Notes under the pieces: model-generated | What the model saw: only the letters and a program-made list of their open reading frames with translations | What the model was told of the DNA's origin: nothing | Database searches by the model: none | Made by a program: the position numbers and the translations under genes | Shown: one piece after another, positions 18,801-27,966 of the stretch | Layout: every line of letters starts with the position of its first letter | How positions within the stretch are numbered: the stretch's first letter is position 1 | NCBI GenBank assembly: GCA_028681335.1 | Contig: JAQUIT010000009.1 | Coordinates: 62,001 to 126,000, forward strand | Direction of reading: 5' to 3' | Source of the DNA: Desulfuromonadaceae bacterium | GTDB taxonomy: Bacteria > Desulfobacterota > Desulfuromonadia > Geobacterales > Pseudopelobacteraceae | DNA: 64,000 nt

Positions 18801-19199
18801 CCAGGGGTGTTGATCAGAGGTGTGATTCACAACGAGTTCGGTGATCACCCGCAGGCCGCGCCGATGCGCCTCACGCATCAGCATCCGCAGGTCGTTACGG
18901 GTGCCGTACTGCGGATGCACGTTGCGATAGTCGGCGACGTCATAGCCATCATCTTTTAGTGGCGAAGGATAGAAAGGGAGCAACCAGATAGTATTAACGC
19001 CAAGATCACGCACGTAATCGAGTTTTTCAATCAATCCGGGAAAATCCCCGAGACCGTCGTCATTTGCATCGAAGAACGCTTTGACGTGCAGCTGGTAGAC
19101 AACGGCATCCTTGTACCAGAGGGCCTCGTTTTGGGCTTCCTGCGAAGTATCATCCTGCTTCAGCGCTTCGTCATGGGTGAGGTTATCTGTTTTAGTCAT
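15813..19199 (-). CDS. treS: Trehalose synthase-maltokinase fusion (copy 2)
   Basis: An 1128-residue fusion with the same design as copy 1. The GH13 domain carries Asp224 ([10 protein letters not shown]), Glu266 ([12 protein letters not shown]) and Asp332 (RNHDEL). The kinase-like domain has the usual entry motif [15 protein letters not shown], then HGDYHLGQ (969-976) and DFEGEP (988-993). This copy matches the classical TreS-Mak layout better than copy 1. G+C is higher in two sampled 60-base blocks: 39 of 60 at 17041-17100 and 41 of 60 at 18841-18900. Matched blocks in copy 1 (11701-11760 and 12841-12900) have 26 and 35. The start at 19199 has GGAG nearby. It follows treY by 35 bp and is coupled to the channel gene. 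Confidence 0.95.
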   Translation of the reverse strand: MTKTDNLTHDEALKQDDTSQEAQNEALWYKDAVVYQLHVKAFFDANDDGLGDFPGLIEKLDYVRDLGVNTIWLLPFYPSPLKDDGYDVADYRNVHPQYGTRNDLRMLMREAHRRGLRVITELVVNHTSDQHPWFQAARRAPAGSSKRDFYVWSDNDKKYDGTRIIFTDTETSNWTWDPVANAYYWHRFFSHQPDLNFDNPKVLKAIIRVMRFWFDMGVDGFRLDAIPYLCERDGTSNENLPETHEIIRQIRAQVDMHYKDRLLLAEANQWPEDVRDYFGDGDECHMAYHFPLMPRIYMAIAQEDRHPVVEIMQQTPEIPDSCQWAIFLRNHDELTLEMVTSKERDYMYRMYAADPRARINLGIRRRLAPLMENDRERIKLMNSLLLSMPGSPIIYYGDEIGMGDNIFLGDRNGVRTPMQWSPDRNAGFSRADPQRLYLPPIMDPVYGYEAINVEAQLREPSSLLNWMRRMLAVRKGSKAFGRGKLSFLSPGNRKILAYLREYGEETILCVANLGRSAQPVELDLANYRGRVPLEMMGRTAFPPIGELPYLLTLPACGFFWFRLATDVDVPHWHEERLAPEELPVLVLFDGWTSFFRDRVVPWRIRMAEKLRTQFETETLPRYIAAQRWYAAKGVPIKRAVLNDWVLWGGSDHTSWLLALLQVESPSGQNAYFLPMALAWGDSDEEHMHALASATLARVREQSQVGVLADAFANEAFCRALVEAIGAASVVTCAHGTLRFTPTTAYAALAGDSIDKLPMSRPKFQGSNTVVTLGDCLFLKGYRHLRSGENPEFEMGRFLTDVAHFANCVPVAGVMEYIAADGTPTSLALLQGHVENQGDGWTHTLDYLDRTFEGQLAAVVDPPEELHGAYLSLVHTLGTRTAELHKAFALRTGDPAFDPEPLAADDIFAWKQRVHEDALATLLMLEQHAIQFPAAVQTNALTLLEQRQRLFARIESCSMPAGQCIKTRYHGDYHLGQVLVSNNDFIIIDFEGEPARSLAERRSKHSSLRDVAGMLRSFDYARWSAVLRDTYSDADRARLAPLAEGWSREARDTFMRAYDETACNSGLYMNFAEVQGLIALFELEKALYELRYEVSNRPGWVNVPLLGVLALCGLVPAGETDAELHSKGD

Positions 19200-19234
19200 G
19201 ATGCGCTCCGTATCAGTCTCGGTAAACAGGCAAG

Positions 19235-22200
19235 CTACTTCTCTGTTCTGTCGTTCTCACAACTACTGTCGATCCGTTCCAACAGGGCAACCGGATAAAC
19301 TGCGAGTAGGTCCCGCAGAGCAAGACTAAGGTTCCCGTCCTGCTGGTTCAGCTGCAGTATTTCACCAGTAAAAATATTGCGATAGCAGCTTGCGGCAGTA
19401 TCAAAAGACTGAATTATACGTGTATCCTGCCACACCTCGGCACCAAGCGGCAGGGCATCACTGTCCGATATCAGGCTACTGCAAAAACGCGGCACTACCA
19501 CCATGACAGAACTGCCGTTGACCGAGCGTTCAAAGGCACAGACATGTTCCTGACGGCCGCCTTCAACGGTAAGCGGCAGGTACCTTCCTGTTTCCATCAA
19601 AGCGCGGTTATCGCGACGAAAGTTGAGCGCCTTGCAGGTCAGATGCATCTTTATGCGGCCGTCATTACGGCTCCTGACCACCTCACGCGCTGTTTCCAAC
19701 GGCCCATCAACCGTCTCCTTCTGCAGCAGACCATCCAACAGGCTCTTTCTTACATGATAATCAACTGGACGGCGGTTATCAGGGTCTACCAGGCTGAAAT
19801 CCCATAACTCATTCCCCTGGTAGAAATCAGGAATTCCCGGCGAAGTAATCTTGAGAAGTGTCTGGGAAAGGGAGTTAAAAATGCCGCAGGCGGCGGTAGT
19901 TTTCTGAAATGCAGCGAAATCGTGGATAAAGTTATTATGTCTCGAATCAGTGAGGATCGAGTCAATGAAATACATCACCGCGTCCTCACGCAGTGTGTTG
20001 GGACTGATCCAACTCGTATGGACCTTTGCCTCACGCATCGCCTTCAACATATATTCCTTGATCCGAACGCGGAACTGCGCAAACTCCTCATCCTCAAGCC
20101 TGCAGAACGGCCAGGTACCGATCAGCGTCTGGTAGAACAGGTATTCTTCATTGCGACTTGGTGCCGGTTTGCCGTCTACCAACATTTTGAGCCTGCGGTT
20201 CTGGCGTCCCCAGCGGGAAAGGCCCTCCCGCCATTGATCAGGGATTTCCGAAAGCACGTTGATCCGTGCCCGCACATCTTCGCTCCGCTTGGTATCATGA
20301 GTCGATGATGCCAGCATTGCCAGCGGCCTGCTCTTGCAGCGCTCAATATTCTGACCGTGAAATGCCTCCAGCGTGATGCCGAACCGCTCCGGGCTGCCGC
20401 CGACCTCGTTCAGTGAAACAAGACGATTATAGAGGTAAAAAGCGGTATCTTCGACTCCTTTTGCCATAACCGGGCCGGTGATCTGCTGGAAACGCTTCAC
20501 AAAATCGAGCCACGCCTTCTTGTGTTCATCAAGCATGTTGTCAGAAAAACGGAGTGTCAGAACGTCCCGGATAAAATCAAAAATTGATGCGCTGATAGCA
20601 GGATTCAGGCGCTTTGCCCGGTTGATCGTAGTCTCAATATACTGACGGTCCCGCTCCAGGACTTCAAAACTGTTGGTGTAAGTCCGATATACCGGAAAAC
20701 AGGCTATCACCTCGACAATTGACTTTATCAGGCTGTTAAGGGTGAAGTCCCGTGTATGGCGACTCTGTTCGGATATTTTGTTCAGGTAATGTCCAAGCGT
20801 ATTGACTTCGCTCGACATTGATACCTGCATGACCAGCTTCTTCTTCTCGTAGACGGCATCCTGGAAGTCTACACGGTGTTGTAGGAAACGGGTGTAGAGC
20901 GTTTCAAACTGTTTGGCGTTTGAGGTATCCACAAACAGTCCGTTCACCTGGTTGGCAAAATCGTAGCCGGTGGTACTGAACACCGGCCAGCTATCAGGCA
21001 GCTTCTCGGATTTGATCAGTATTTTTTCTCCGAGGATGTAGAACGGCTTGTATGATGGGTCCGCAGCAAGAATACACTCATATTTTTCCCTGGCGGCGAC
21101 CCCGGACTCCTCTTCAATACTGCCTTCTCCGGGTGAATCACCGTACATCCGGATGAAACAGCCCGATTGAAGGTGCCTGATATAATCTTCCGGGTCCAGC
21201 AGGCCGTCGGCGTGGTCAATACGCAGTCCGCTGACCTTGCCAGTCTCCACCAGCCTGAAGATAAGGCGGTGTGTCTCCTCAAAGACGACCGGATCCTCTA
21301 CACGGATGGCACCGAGAGAATTGATGTCAAAAAATCTCCGGTAGTTGATCTCCTCGGTAGCAACGCGCCAGTGGGAGATGCGATAGACCTGCTCCCGCAG
21401 CAGAGCGTCCATCAGATCGAAACTGTGCGAATCCCCCTTTGTGCCGTTGAAGGCTGATACGTTTGCGTCTATGAACGCCTTAATCTCGGCGCTGTTCTGA
21501 TAAAGGCTCCAGAGCCGCCGCTTGACGACCTCCTTTTCCCGATAGCGTTCTGCGATCCGTTCCGGGTCTTGCTCCGTTGCGGGAGGCAGGTGTTTAAGAG
21601 CGGTCACAACGCTCATAAGTTCCTGGTACTGTGGAGCTTCTGCGGTAAGCGCCAGTTCAAGAGTTTCAATGCCGAGTGTCAGGATATTACTGTATGTTTT
21701 CGGGACAATCGGCAGTTTGTGTTCGTAGTAGCAGGCAAAAAACGAGCCCTCTTCAAAGGAGAGGTGCAATTCTCCATTTTCGAGAACCGTGCCGTACTGG
21801 TCGCCCAGGATCGGAATCAGGACTTTATTCTCCAGCTCCTGCTTGACCGGATGCCAGTCGATATCAAAAAAACTTGCATAGGTGGAACTCGGGCCGTTTT
21901 CCAGCACATCCATCCAGTATGCATTCCCCTGCCCTTCAATGCACATGTGGTTCGGCACGATGTCCAGAATCTGCCCCATATGTCGTTGTTTCAGCTCAAC
22001 GATCATCTCGTCATACTCATCCTCTGTTCCAACCTCAGGATTGAGGCTGTTCTGGTCAAGTATGTCGTACCCGTGAAGACTCCCCTCATGTGCCCTGAAG
22101 TAGGGTGATGCGTAGATGTCGCTGATGCCGAGTGTGGCAAGATAGCCGACAATGTCTCTGGCATCGCTGAAACCGAAGCGTGAATTAAATTGAAGACGGT

Positions 22201-22237
22201 AGGTTGATACCGGTATTCTGAGCCCCTTAACGTTCAT
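19235..22237 (-). CDS. treY: Maltooligosyltrehalose synthase
   Basis: A 1000-residue GH13 enzyme that converts the reducing-end glucose of malto-oligosaccharides into an alpha,alpha-1,1-linked (trehalosyl) end, the first step of the TreYZ route. Hallmarks are STYRLQFN at the N-terminus, DIVPNHMCI (about 92-100), [16 protein letters not shown] (about 299-314), the nucleophile in [13 protein letters not shown] (Asp341), acid/base Glu404 in YILGEKIL, and [15 protein letters not shown]. The length is slightly above that of common TreY proteins. The ATG overlaps the GH57 gene stop (ATGA, 22234-22237), so it is translationally coupled to it. Confidence 0.96.
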   Translation of the reverse strand: MNVKGLRIPVSTYRLQFNSRFGFSDARDIVGYLATLGISDIYASPYFRAHEGSLHGYDILDQNSLNPEVGTEDEYDEMIVELKQRHMGQILDIVPNHMCIEGQGNAYWMDVLENGPSSTYASFFDIDWHPVKQELENKVLIPILGDQYGTVLENGELHLSFEEGSFFACYYEHKLPIVPKTYSNILTLGIETLELALTAEAPQYQELMSVVTALKHLPPATEQDPERIAERYREKEVVKRRLWSLYQNSAEIKAFIDANVSAFNGTKGDSHSFDLMDALLREQVYRISHWRVATEEINYRRFFDINSLGAIRVEDPVVFEETHRLIFRLVETGKVSGLRIDHADGLLDPEDYIRHLQSGCFIRMYGDSPGEGSIEEESGVAAREKYECILAADPSYKPFYILGEKILIKSEKLPDSWPVFSTTGYDFANQVNGLFVDTSNAKQFETLYTRFLQHRVDFQDAVYEKKKLVMQVSMSSEVNTLGHYLNKISEQSRHTRDFTLNSLIKSIVEVIACFPVYRTYTNSFEVLERDRQYIETTINRAKRLNPAISASIFDFIRDVLTLRFSDNMLDEHKKAWLDFVKRFQQITGPVMAKGVEDTAFYLYNRLVSLNEVGGSPERFGITLEAFHGQNIERCKSRPLAMLASSTHDTKRSEDVRARINVLSEIPDQWREGLSRWGRQNRRLKMLVDGKPAPSRNEEYLFYQTLIGTWPFCRLEDEEFAQFRVRIKEYMLKAMREAKVHTSWISPNTLREDAVMYFIDSILTDSRHNNFIHDFAAFQKTTAACGIFNSLSQTLLKITSPGIPDFYQGNELWDFSLVDPDNRRPVDYHVRKSLLDGLLQKETVDGPLETAREVVRSRNDGRIKMHLTCKALNFRRDNRALMETGRYLPLTVEGGRQEHVCAFERSVNGSSVMVVVPRFCSSLISDSDALPLGAEVWQDTRIIQSFDTAASCYRNIFTGEILQLNQQDGNLSLALRDLLAVYPVALLERIDSSCENDRTEK

Positions 22238-24687
22238 ACATCTCCTCTTGTAACTAATTGGGCATCTATATTGAAATAGAGCTGTTCTCCAAGGGCTCTG
22301 AGAGTCTCTATCCAGGACGTATCTTTTCTGTCCGTCTCCTCACCGCTGAGAGTGGTTTCGGAGGAGCGGGAATGCAGCAGAGCCCAGAACATATTCTGAG
22401 GCTGCCAGAGGTTTACGTCCATCGGCAATGATGCAATCGCCTTCACCAGCAGGATTACTTCACTCAACAGGTCGGCATTTTCCGGGTTTTCGAGAAGTTC
22501 AGCCATTGAACCTTCCAATCTGCGGCGAATCGTGAACTCAAGTGCCACGGTGTCAATAGCGACGTTCCAGTCTCTGAGCTCGGTGACAACAGCTTTGATT
22601 CTTTCTCTATCAACCGACTCTGCTGTGAACAGTTTTTGTAATTGCAGATTGAGCGCGGTCTCGGCAGTCGTCATAAAACGGTGCGGCACCGGCATGCCGG
22701 TTTCCTGCAAAAAGCCCATCAAAGCTCTGCTGTTTTCATAGAGGCTAGTGAATTTGTCTTCAAAATCCTGGAGCGTGCCGGCGATGATGGAGTTCAGGAT
22801 GTGACGCTGTTCATCGCGAAAGAGGTCCCTCAGGGAGTAGTTGTGGGTATCGAAATGGGTGTCCATAAGCCTGATTATGGCCGCAAAATCCACGGCGTTG
22901 AAGGCGGTAACAACCTCATCCTTCATGGCCAGATAGGCATCCTCGCCGAGAAATGAACGCACTCCGCAGTTCAAAGCATGGCCACCAAAGTACAGGGTGC
23001 AGAAACTTAGCCGGTCCGCTTTACGGGTAATGGATGAGCGGATGAAAATTCTCCCAACAGCCAGTTGCATCTGCCCGGAATGAAGAATCAGGAAATCCTC
23101 TCTGAAGGCGCGGTAACTGAAGATGTCGATTTCATCACCGTAATCTTCAAAAACAGAGCTGACGGCGTAATGGGCACCGACCTCGATAAGGTCGATCATA
23201 GCCGGCTTGACGTATCGTGCGTAGATATCTGCCCCGCTCCCCTGTTCGGTAATGTTACTCCGCGCCTGTTCCAGGCGTTCCAGAAATTCGTCCTCAATGT
23301 TCTGAATAGAGTATCTCTCCGCCAGCTGCAGTGCCCGACCGGCATACTGGATAATCTGTACCGTTTCCAATCCGGATAGTTCATCAAAAAACCACCCGCA
23401 GCTGGTGTACATAAGCATGGCATGGCGCTGCATCTCCAGCAGACAAAGGACCCTTTCAGTTGCTCCCTCATCCAGCGGGCGGAGGGAATGTCTGAGTAAA
23501 AAGGCGGCAACATTCTCTTCGGAGCGGTCAAGCATGATGGCAATATATTCATTCCGTACTACCCACGGATCATCCAGGTATCCTGAAACCCCCTCCTCAT
23601 AACAGACGGCAAGCTGTTTGCTAAGCCAGTTCAGCGCATCCCGAAGCGGTTGACGCCATTGCTGGTTCCAGCCGTTATTCCCACCCGAATTACAGCCGCA
23701 GTTATTCCTCCAGCGCTCAATACCATGCACACAACTCCAGGAACTGTTTTCTATAATCTGTGCTTCATGAGTGGGAGGGTGCAGTTCCAGATACTCGCCA
23801 TAGTTGGTAAGGCGGGCCAGGCCGTTTCCTTCAATATGATTCAGGGCGTGCCCCAGAGCCATTTCGCCGAATTGGTGATGGTGACCGTAGGTTTCACCAT
23901 CGGTGGCGATATGTACGAGTTGCGGGTGATTGCGGTGGCCGGAGAATCCGGACATCAACCGTGAGGCAAACTGCTCCCCGCTGCTCAGCAGCTTTTCGAA
24001 CGCCACTGCCTGGGAAATGGGGCCATCGTAGAAGAAGATGGTAATACTGCGACCGGAGGGAAGTTGACTGAGATAGCCCCGAGATGGGTCGATGCGGGAA
24101 CCGGAGACATCATGCCATCTGGCGCCGCCGATCCTCCGCACTCCCCTCGCCTGATGAGCCGCAAGTATGGTGAAACTGATCCCCTCCTCTGCAAGCACCT
24201 CGAGAGTTTCCGTATCCACTGCTGTTTCCGCCAGCCACATCCCCTCGGGAAAACGCTGAAAGCGATGCTCAAAATCCCTGATCCCCCATTGCACCTGGGT
24301 TTGTTTGTCGCGCCTGGTGGCCAGGGGCATGATAATATGGTTATACACCTGGGCAAGAGCGGCTCCATGTCCTGAACGCCATTTAATGCTCTGGCGGTCA
24401 GCCTCTAGAATCGCCTCGTAGGTAGCAGAAGAATATTTCTCCATCCACGAGAGGAGAGTCGGCCCAAAATTGAAGCTGATGCGGGCGTAATTGCTGATGA
24501 TCTCCACAATGCGGCCATTACCGTCCAGTTTCCGCGAAGCGGTGTTTGGGGCATAACATTCGGCGGTGATACGTTCATTCCAGTCATGATAGGGGTAGGC
24601 AGAATCCTGGATTTCAACGGCTTCGAGCCAGGGATTCTCCCGTGGCGGCTGATAGAAGTGCCCATGTATACAGAGAAACCGTTCCAT
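22234..24687 (-). CDS. Family GH57 glycoside hydrolase (DUF3536-type), predicted alpha-glucan-active
   Basis: An 817-residue cytoplasmic protein of the GH57 family. The start MERFLCIHGHFYQPPREN matches the conserved first motif. Further motifs are GMWLAETAVD (putative nucleophile Glu154) and IATDGETYGHHHQ (putative acid Asp263). A long C-terminal region corresponds to the DUF3536 type. GH57 members include alpha-amylases, branching enzymes and amylopullulanases; the exact activity here is open. I start at 24687, after AGGAAA, because the longer frame overlaps treZ by 84 bp. The stop of treZ and this start share one base (TAATG), and its own stop overlaps treY. It thus sits inside the TreYZ pathway and may provide malto-oligosaccharides from glycogen. 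Confidence 0.9.
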   Translation of the reverse strand: MERFLCIHGHFYQPPRENPWLEAVEIQDSAYPYHDWNERITAECYAPNTASRKLDGNGRIVEIISNYARISFNFGPTLLSWMEKYSSATYEAILEADRQSIKWRSGHGAALAQVYNHIIMPLATRRDKQTQVQWGIRDFEHRFQRFPEGMWLAETAVDTETLEVLAEEGISFTILAAHQARGVRRIGGARWHDVSGSRIDPSRGYLSQLPSGRSITIFFYDGPISQAVAFEKLLSSGEQFASRLMSGFSGHRNHPQLVHIATDGETYGHHHQFGEMALGHALNHIEGNGLARLTNYGEYLELHPPTHEAQIIENSSWSCVHGIERWRNNCGCNSGGNNGWNQQWRQPLRDALNWLSKQLAVCYEEGVSGYLDDPWVVRNEYIAIMLDRSEENVAAFLLRHSLRPLDEGATERVLCLLEMQRHAMLMYTSCGWFFDELSGLETVQIIQYAGRALQLAERYSIQNIEDEFLERLEQARSNITEQGSGADIYARYVKPAMIDLIEVGAHYAVSSVFEDYGDEIDIFSYRAFREDFLILHSGQMQLAVGRIFIRSSITRKADRLSFCTLYFGGHALNCGVRSFLGEDAYLAMKDEVVTAFNAVDFAAIIRLMDTHFDTHNYSLRDLFRDEQRHILNSIIAGTLQDFEDKFTSLYENSRALMGFLQETGMPVPHRFMTTAETALNLQLQKLFTAESVDRERIKAVVTELRDWNVAIDTVALEFTIRRRLEGSMAELLENPENADLLSEVILLVKAIASLPMDVNLWQPQNMFWALLHSRSSETTLSGEETDRKDTSWIETLRALGEQLYFNIDAQLVTRGDV

Positions 24688-26582
24688 TATTTTTCCTTTC
24701 TGTAGACAAGAACGCCGTAAGGGGCAAGCGTCGGGAATGATTTGGGACGGGTCGCAAACACCGTCACGCAATGACCGGAAGCGACGCTACTGCTTGAATC
24801 GAGCAGCAGACGCAGAGTGCCGCTCGCCAGCGGTGGGCGTACCACTCGTTTCTGATCACTGTAATTGAACAGGCAAAGCAGCTGGACACCGCCTTCACTT
24901 CTGGTAATTGCCAGTACCCGTTCTTCCCCGCAGACGACAACCTGCATATCATCTCTGCTAACCTTGGCAAGAGGGGCACATTGCTTACGCAAACTGATAA
25001 GTTCACGATAGAAGTTAAAAAGAGTCTGATGTTCGCCGTTATGGCGCTGCTCCTGATCAAGTTTTGCTGAGAGAAAGGTCGCTTCCGACTGCGGGTCTGG
25101 CGGAACACCCTGTTCGACAAAATCCGTGAATTCATCAAGTCGGCCTTGCCGGACCGCATCAATCAAATCTGCATCACCATGACTGACAAAATAGGGGAAA
25201 GGTGCTGCTTCTGCATATTCTTCTCCCATGAAGATGAGCGGAATGTACGGAGACAGAATAACCGTCGCGGCTGCAAGCATGAGCTGCTGCAGTGACAGAT
25301 GCTCAGATGGCCGTTCACCGCGCATGCGGTTGCCCACTTGATCATGGTTCTGGGAAAAAACCACCAGTTTGCCGGAAGGAATGTCAGCCGACGAGCTACC
25401 GTGTTTCCGGCGCCTGAACGATGAATACCCACCGGAAAGAACAAAACCCTCCTGGAAGGCTTTGACCATCTGTAAGATCTGGCCGAAGTCGCTGTAGTAA
25501 CCTGCCAGGTCCCCGGTCAGAAGTGAACGCAGGGCGTGATGAAAATCGTCATTCCACTGCGCGTCCAGGCCATAACCACCGGACCCGGTAGGATTAATTA
25601 CCCGCACGTCGTTCAGGTCACTTTCGGCAATGACATAGACCTGACGCCCCAGCGCGGCACTCTGTTGGTGAACGGCAGCAGCCAGTTCCTGAAGGATATG
25701 CAGGGCGCTGAAATCGTAGATGCCGTGGATGGCGTCCAGGCGCAAAGCATCGACATGGAATTCGGTTATCCAGTAGAGGGCGTTGGAGATAAAGTAATGG
25801 CGCACCGGATCACTGTCGGGGCCATCAAAATTGACCGCCTCACCCCACGGGGTGTGGTAGCGATCGGTGAAATAGGGGCCGAAACCATGCAGATAGTTCC
25901 CTTCCGGACCAAGGTGATTGTAAACGACATCCATAATGACGGCCAGACCTCTGGAGTGACAGGCGTCAACCAGTCTTTTCAAGCCGGCAGGACCTCCATA
26001 GCTGTTCTGGGGAGCATAGATGAATGTGCCGTCATAGCCCCAGTTGCGTTCACCGGGAAACTGGGCAACCGGCATCAGTTCGACGGCTGTTATGCCGAGT
26101 TCGCATAAGTAATCAAGACGGGATATCGCCGCGTCAAAGGTGCCTGCCGTGGTGAATACCCCCACATGCAGTTCATAAATAATGTAGCTGTCGAGCGGAA
26201 TACCTCTCCAACCCCTGTCATTCCAGCTGAAGGCGTCCGGATCAATCACTTGTGACGGCCCGTGTACCCCCGTCGGTTGAAACCGCGAAGCCGGGTCGGG
26301 TCGTTCCATTACGTTATCCAACAGGTAGTAATAGTTATCCCCGTCCGTTACTCCGGCCACGGTTGCCGCAAAATATCCGTCCCCTTCTTCTGTAAGGCTG
26401 ACGACCCTGTTCGTGCTATCGTCATTACGTAGTACTACGGAGATTTCTTTTACCTTCGGTGCCCATACCCTGAAATACGTTCTCCCACCATCAAGCACTG
26501 TGGCACCGAGTCCCAGTCGCCAGTTACTTTCATTTGGAGGTGCAGGGACGATCGATGTAACTGTTTTTGTCGGCATGATCAT
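24687..26582 (-). CDS. treZ: Maltooligosyltrehalose trehalohydrolase
   Basis: A 631-residue GH13 enzyme that releases trehalose from maltooligosyltrehalose, the second TreYZ step. An N-terminal beta-sandwich (about 22-100) with TYFRVWAPKVKEISVVL precedes the catalytic barrel. The motifs are YELHVGVFT, LMPVAQFPGERNWGYDG, DVVYNHLGPEGNY, nucleophile Asp283 (LRLDAIHGIYD), acid/base Glu320 (YVIAESDLND) and Asp414 (FSQNHDQVGNR). A C-terminal beta domain closes the protein. Two ATG codons lie 6 bp apart at the start (26582 and 26576); GGGAAAAGG could serve either. It is the first gene of the trehalose operon, 126 bp downstream of marR copy 2. Confidence 0.95.
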   Translation of the reverse strand: MIMPTKTVTSIVPAPPNESNWRLGLGATVLDGGRTYFRVWAPKVKEISVVLRNDDSTNRVVSLTEEGDGYFAATVAGVTDGDNYYYLLDNVMERPDPASRFQPTGVHGPSQVIDPDAFSWNDRGWRGIPLDSYIIYELHVGVFTTAGTFDAAISRLDYLCELGITAVELMPVAQFPGERNWGYDGTFIYAPQNSYGGPAGLKRLVDACHSRGLAVIMDVVYNHLGPEGNYLHGFGPYFTDRYHTPWGEAVNFDGPDSDPVRHYFISNALYWITEFHVDALRLDAIHGIYDFSALHILQELAAAVHQQSAALGRQVYVIAESDLNDVRVINPTGSGGYGLDAQWNDDFHHALRSLLTGDLAGYYSDFGQILQMVKAFQEGFVLSGGYSSFRRRKHGSSSADIPSGKLVVFSQNHDQVGNRMRGERPSEHLSLQQLMLAAATVILSPYIPLIFMGEEYAEAAPFPYFVSHGDADLIDAVRQGRLDEFTDFVEQGVPPDPQSEATFLSAKLDQEQRHNGEHQTLFNFYRELISLRKQCAPLAKVSRDDMQVVVCGEERVLAITRSEGGVQLLCLFNYSDQKRVVRPPLASGTLRLLLDSSSSVASGHCVTVFATRPKSFPTLAPYGVLVYRKEK

Positions 26583-26630
26583 CCTTTTCCCTGTGACATA
26601 CCTCCGTCATCGGGAATCGTAATAGTATTT

Positions 26631-26658
26631 ATTTTACCATGTTCAGCTCAGTAAGCAA
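26631..26658 (-). promoter_or_regulatory. Candidate sigma-70 promoter of the trehalose operon
   Basis: On the minus strand TTGCTT (26658-26653) and TAAAAT (26636-26631) are 16 bp apart, about 50 bp before treZ in the marR-treZ gap. The boxes match the consensus at four and five positions, respectively. It would allow transcription of the operon independently of marR. Confidence 0.45.
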
Positions 26659-26708
26659 TTCACCATTAGCCTTTGTATCCCTTCATCAGTGGTAATATTG
26701 GCTTACAT

Positions 26709-27236
26709 CTAGCATTTCTGCGCCACTATTTCGTTGTGATTGATGTATGCAGCACCAAACAGTGATGATAATTTCTGCAGTTTACCAAGCATATCACTCA
26801 ATTCATTGTCATTCGTTGTCGCTAAACATTTCAGCAAACTGTCATGTGTGATCGTGCGCAGGATCTTCTCGATACCGCTGAATTTATCCGTCATCCCTAT
26901 TTTGACGACGCGGCGATCTTCTTTGGATCGTATCCTGGCAATGATTCCCTGCTCTTCAAGACGATCAAGAATCCGAACCATGGTCGCCGGATTGAGATAC
27001 ATACTTTTTGCAAGTTCGGTCACGGATGCTGATGGCGAGCGCGATACCGCCCTGATCGTTAACGCCTGGTTCTTACTAAGACCGGTCAGTTTTTCTATCT
27101 CGCGTGATTGTTCATCTATCATATTCGAGAGGCCATTCAACAAGCCATACACGTCATCAACCAACTCTGCCCGCAATCGGTGCTGGTTTGTGAGGGACTC
27201 ATCTTTGCCATTTTCGCCGGTTTTTGACAACCCCAT
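26709..27236 (-). CDS. MarR-family transcriptional regulator (copy 2)
   Basis: A 175-residue MarR repressor. The DNA-binding part reads VTELAKSMYLNPATMVRILD followed by the wing EDRRVVKIGMTDK, nearly the same as in MarR copy 1 at 656-1165. The N-terminal 30 residues are polar and probably disordered. The ATG has AGGAAG about 8 bp upstream. The gene is divergent from pal and lies on the same strand as, and just upstream of, the trehalose operon. A shared control region with an inverted repeat (27267-27289) makes autoregulation and control of pal likely. Control of the trehalose operon is possible through read-through or its own operator. Ligand unknown. Confidence 0.88.
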   Translation of the reverse strand: MGLSKTGENGKDESLTNQHRLRAELVDDVYGLLNGLSNMIDEQSREIEKLTGLSKNQALTIRAVSRSPSASVTELAKSMYLNPATMVRILDRLEEQGIIARIRSKEDRRVVKIGMTDKFSGIEKILRTITHDSLLKCLATTNDNELSDMLGKLQKLSSLFGAAYINHNEIVAQKC

Positions 27237-27256
27237 GTCGATACTTCCTTTTTAAT

Positions 27257-27284
27257 TTGACTTACAAATGATTTGTGTTATAAA
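27257..27284 (+). promoter_or_regulatory. Sigma-70-like promoter of pal
   Basis: TTGACT (27257-27262) and TATAAA (27279-27284) are separated by 16 bp, about 55 bp before the pal start. The inverted repeat 27267-27289 covers the spacer and -10 box, so a bound MarR dimer would block polymerase. Confidence 0.6.
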
Positions 27285-27289
27285 TCATT
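27267..27289. promoter_or_regulatory. Inverted repeat, probable MarR operator between marR copy 2 and pal
   Basis: AATGATTT (27267-27274) and AAATCATT (27282-27289) form a perfect 8-bp inverted repeat with a 7-bp spacer. It lies in the short divergent region between a marR gene and pal and overlaps the pal -10 box, the usual place of MarR operators. Binding has not been shown. Confidence 0.5.
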
Positions 27290-27338
27290 ACCAGTTGCAA
27301 CCTGTTGTGTCAACAGGGATATTGAAAGGAGTCTAATT

Positions 27339-27935
27339 ATGAACGTTTATCGAAAGTTTATTGTGGTAATCGGGTGCCTTGGTGTGATATCTGGAACAGT
27401 TGGCTGTGCCAACAAAGATATTGTTAAAAAAGATGAGCCAATTGTAGGCGACAAGGCGGTAACCAGTCCCAGTGTTGTATCACCTCCGGCAACCGACGCG
27501 AAACCTTTACCTGATGTGAAGAAGGATGAAGAGAAGATTAAGGATACAGCAGCAGTTGTCTCCAAAACCCAGCAGCCGGTAAACACAGCAGCAACAAAAG
27601 CAGATCTTGAAAAAGTATTCTTTGGCTTCAACAGCACCGAATTAAATCAGGACGCCAGAAACACTCTGGCACTCAACGCAGAAATCCTGATGAAAATAAA
27701 GCAGGATGTGAAAATGAAGATTGAAGGGCACTGCGATGAACGGGGCTCGGCCGAATACAATCTGGCTCTGGGCGAACGGCGGGCAAAGGCAGCGGCCAAG
27801 TATCTGATGGCTATGGGCGTACAAGCGGAAAGGCTTTCGACCATCAGCTACGGCGAAGAGCATCCGGCTGTTCAGGGACACGATGAATCAGCCTGGTCTA
27901 AAAACCGCAGGGATGAATTTGTAATACAAAAATAG
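27339..27935 (+). CDS. pal: Pal/OmpA-family peptidoglycan-associated lipoprotein
   Basis: A 198-residue outer-membrane lipoprotein. The signal sequence ends in a lipobox with Cys23 (SGTVGC). A proline/lysine-rich linker (about 24-95) follows, then an OmpA-like peptidoglycan-binding domain. That domain includes VFFGFNSTELN, the Pal signature GHCDERGSAEYNLALGERRA and a C-terminal NRRDEFVI motif. I start at the ATG 27339 with AAAGGAG upstream; the longer frame from 27273 runs through the promoter. Pal usually belongs to a tol-pal operon, but here no tol gene is present. It is instead divergent from a MarR gene and followed by a ClC channel 31 bp later. It may be a stress-induced extra copy. Confidence 0.88.
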   Translation: MNVYRKFIVVIGCLGVISGTVGCANKDIVKKDEPIVGDKAVTSPSVVSPPATDAKPLPDVKKDEEKIKDTAAVVSKTQQPVNTAATKADLEKVFFGFNSTELNQDARNTLALNAEILMKIKQDVKMKIEGHCDERGSAEYNLALGERRAKAAAKYLMAMGVQAERLSTISYGEEHPAVQGHDESAWSKNRRDEFVIQK

Positions 27936-27966
27936 GTGTATTTACCGGGAACAGGTGTACTAACCA

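Noticed and set aside
18207..18959. Rightward open frame of 250 codons opposite treS-maltokinase copy 2
   Set aside because: Antisense to the conserved GH13 domain; a shadow frame in GC-rich sequence.
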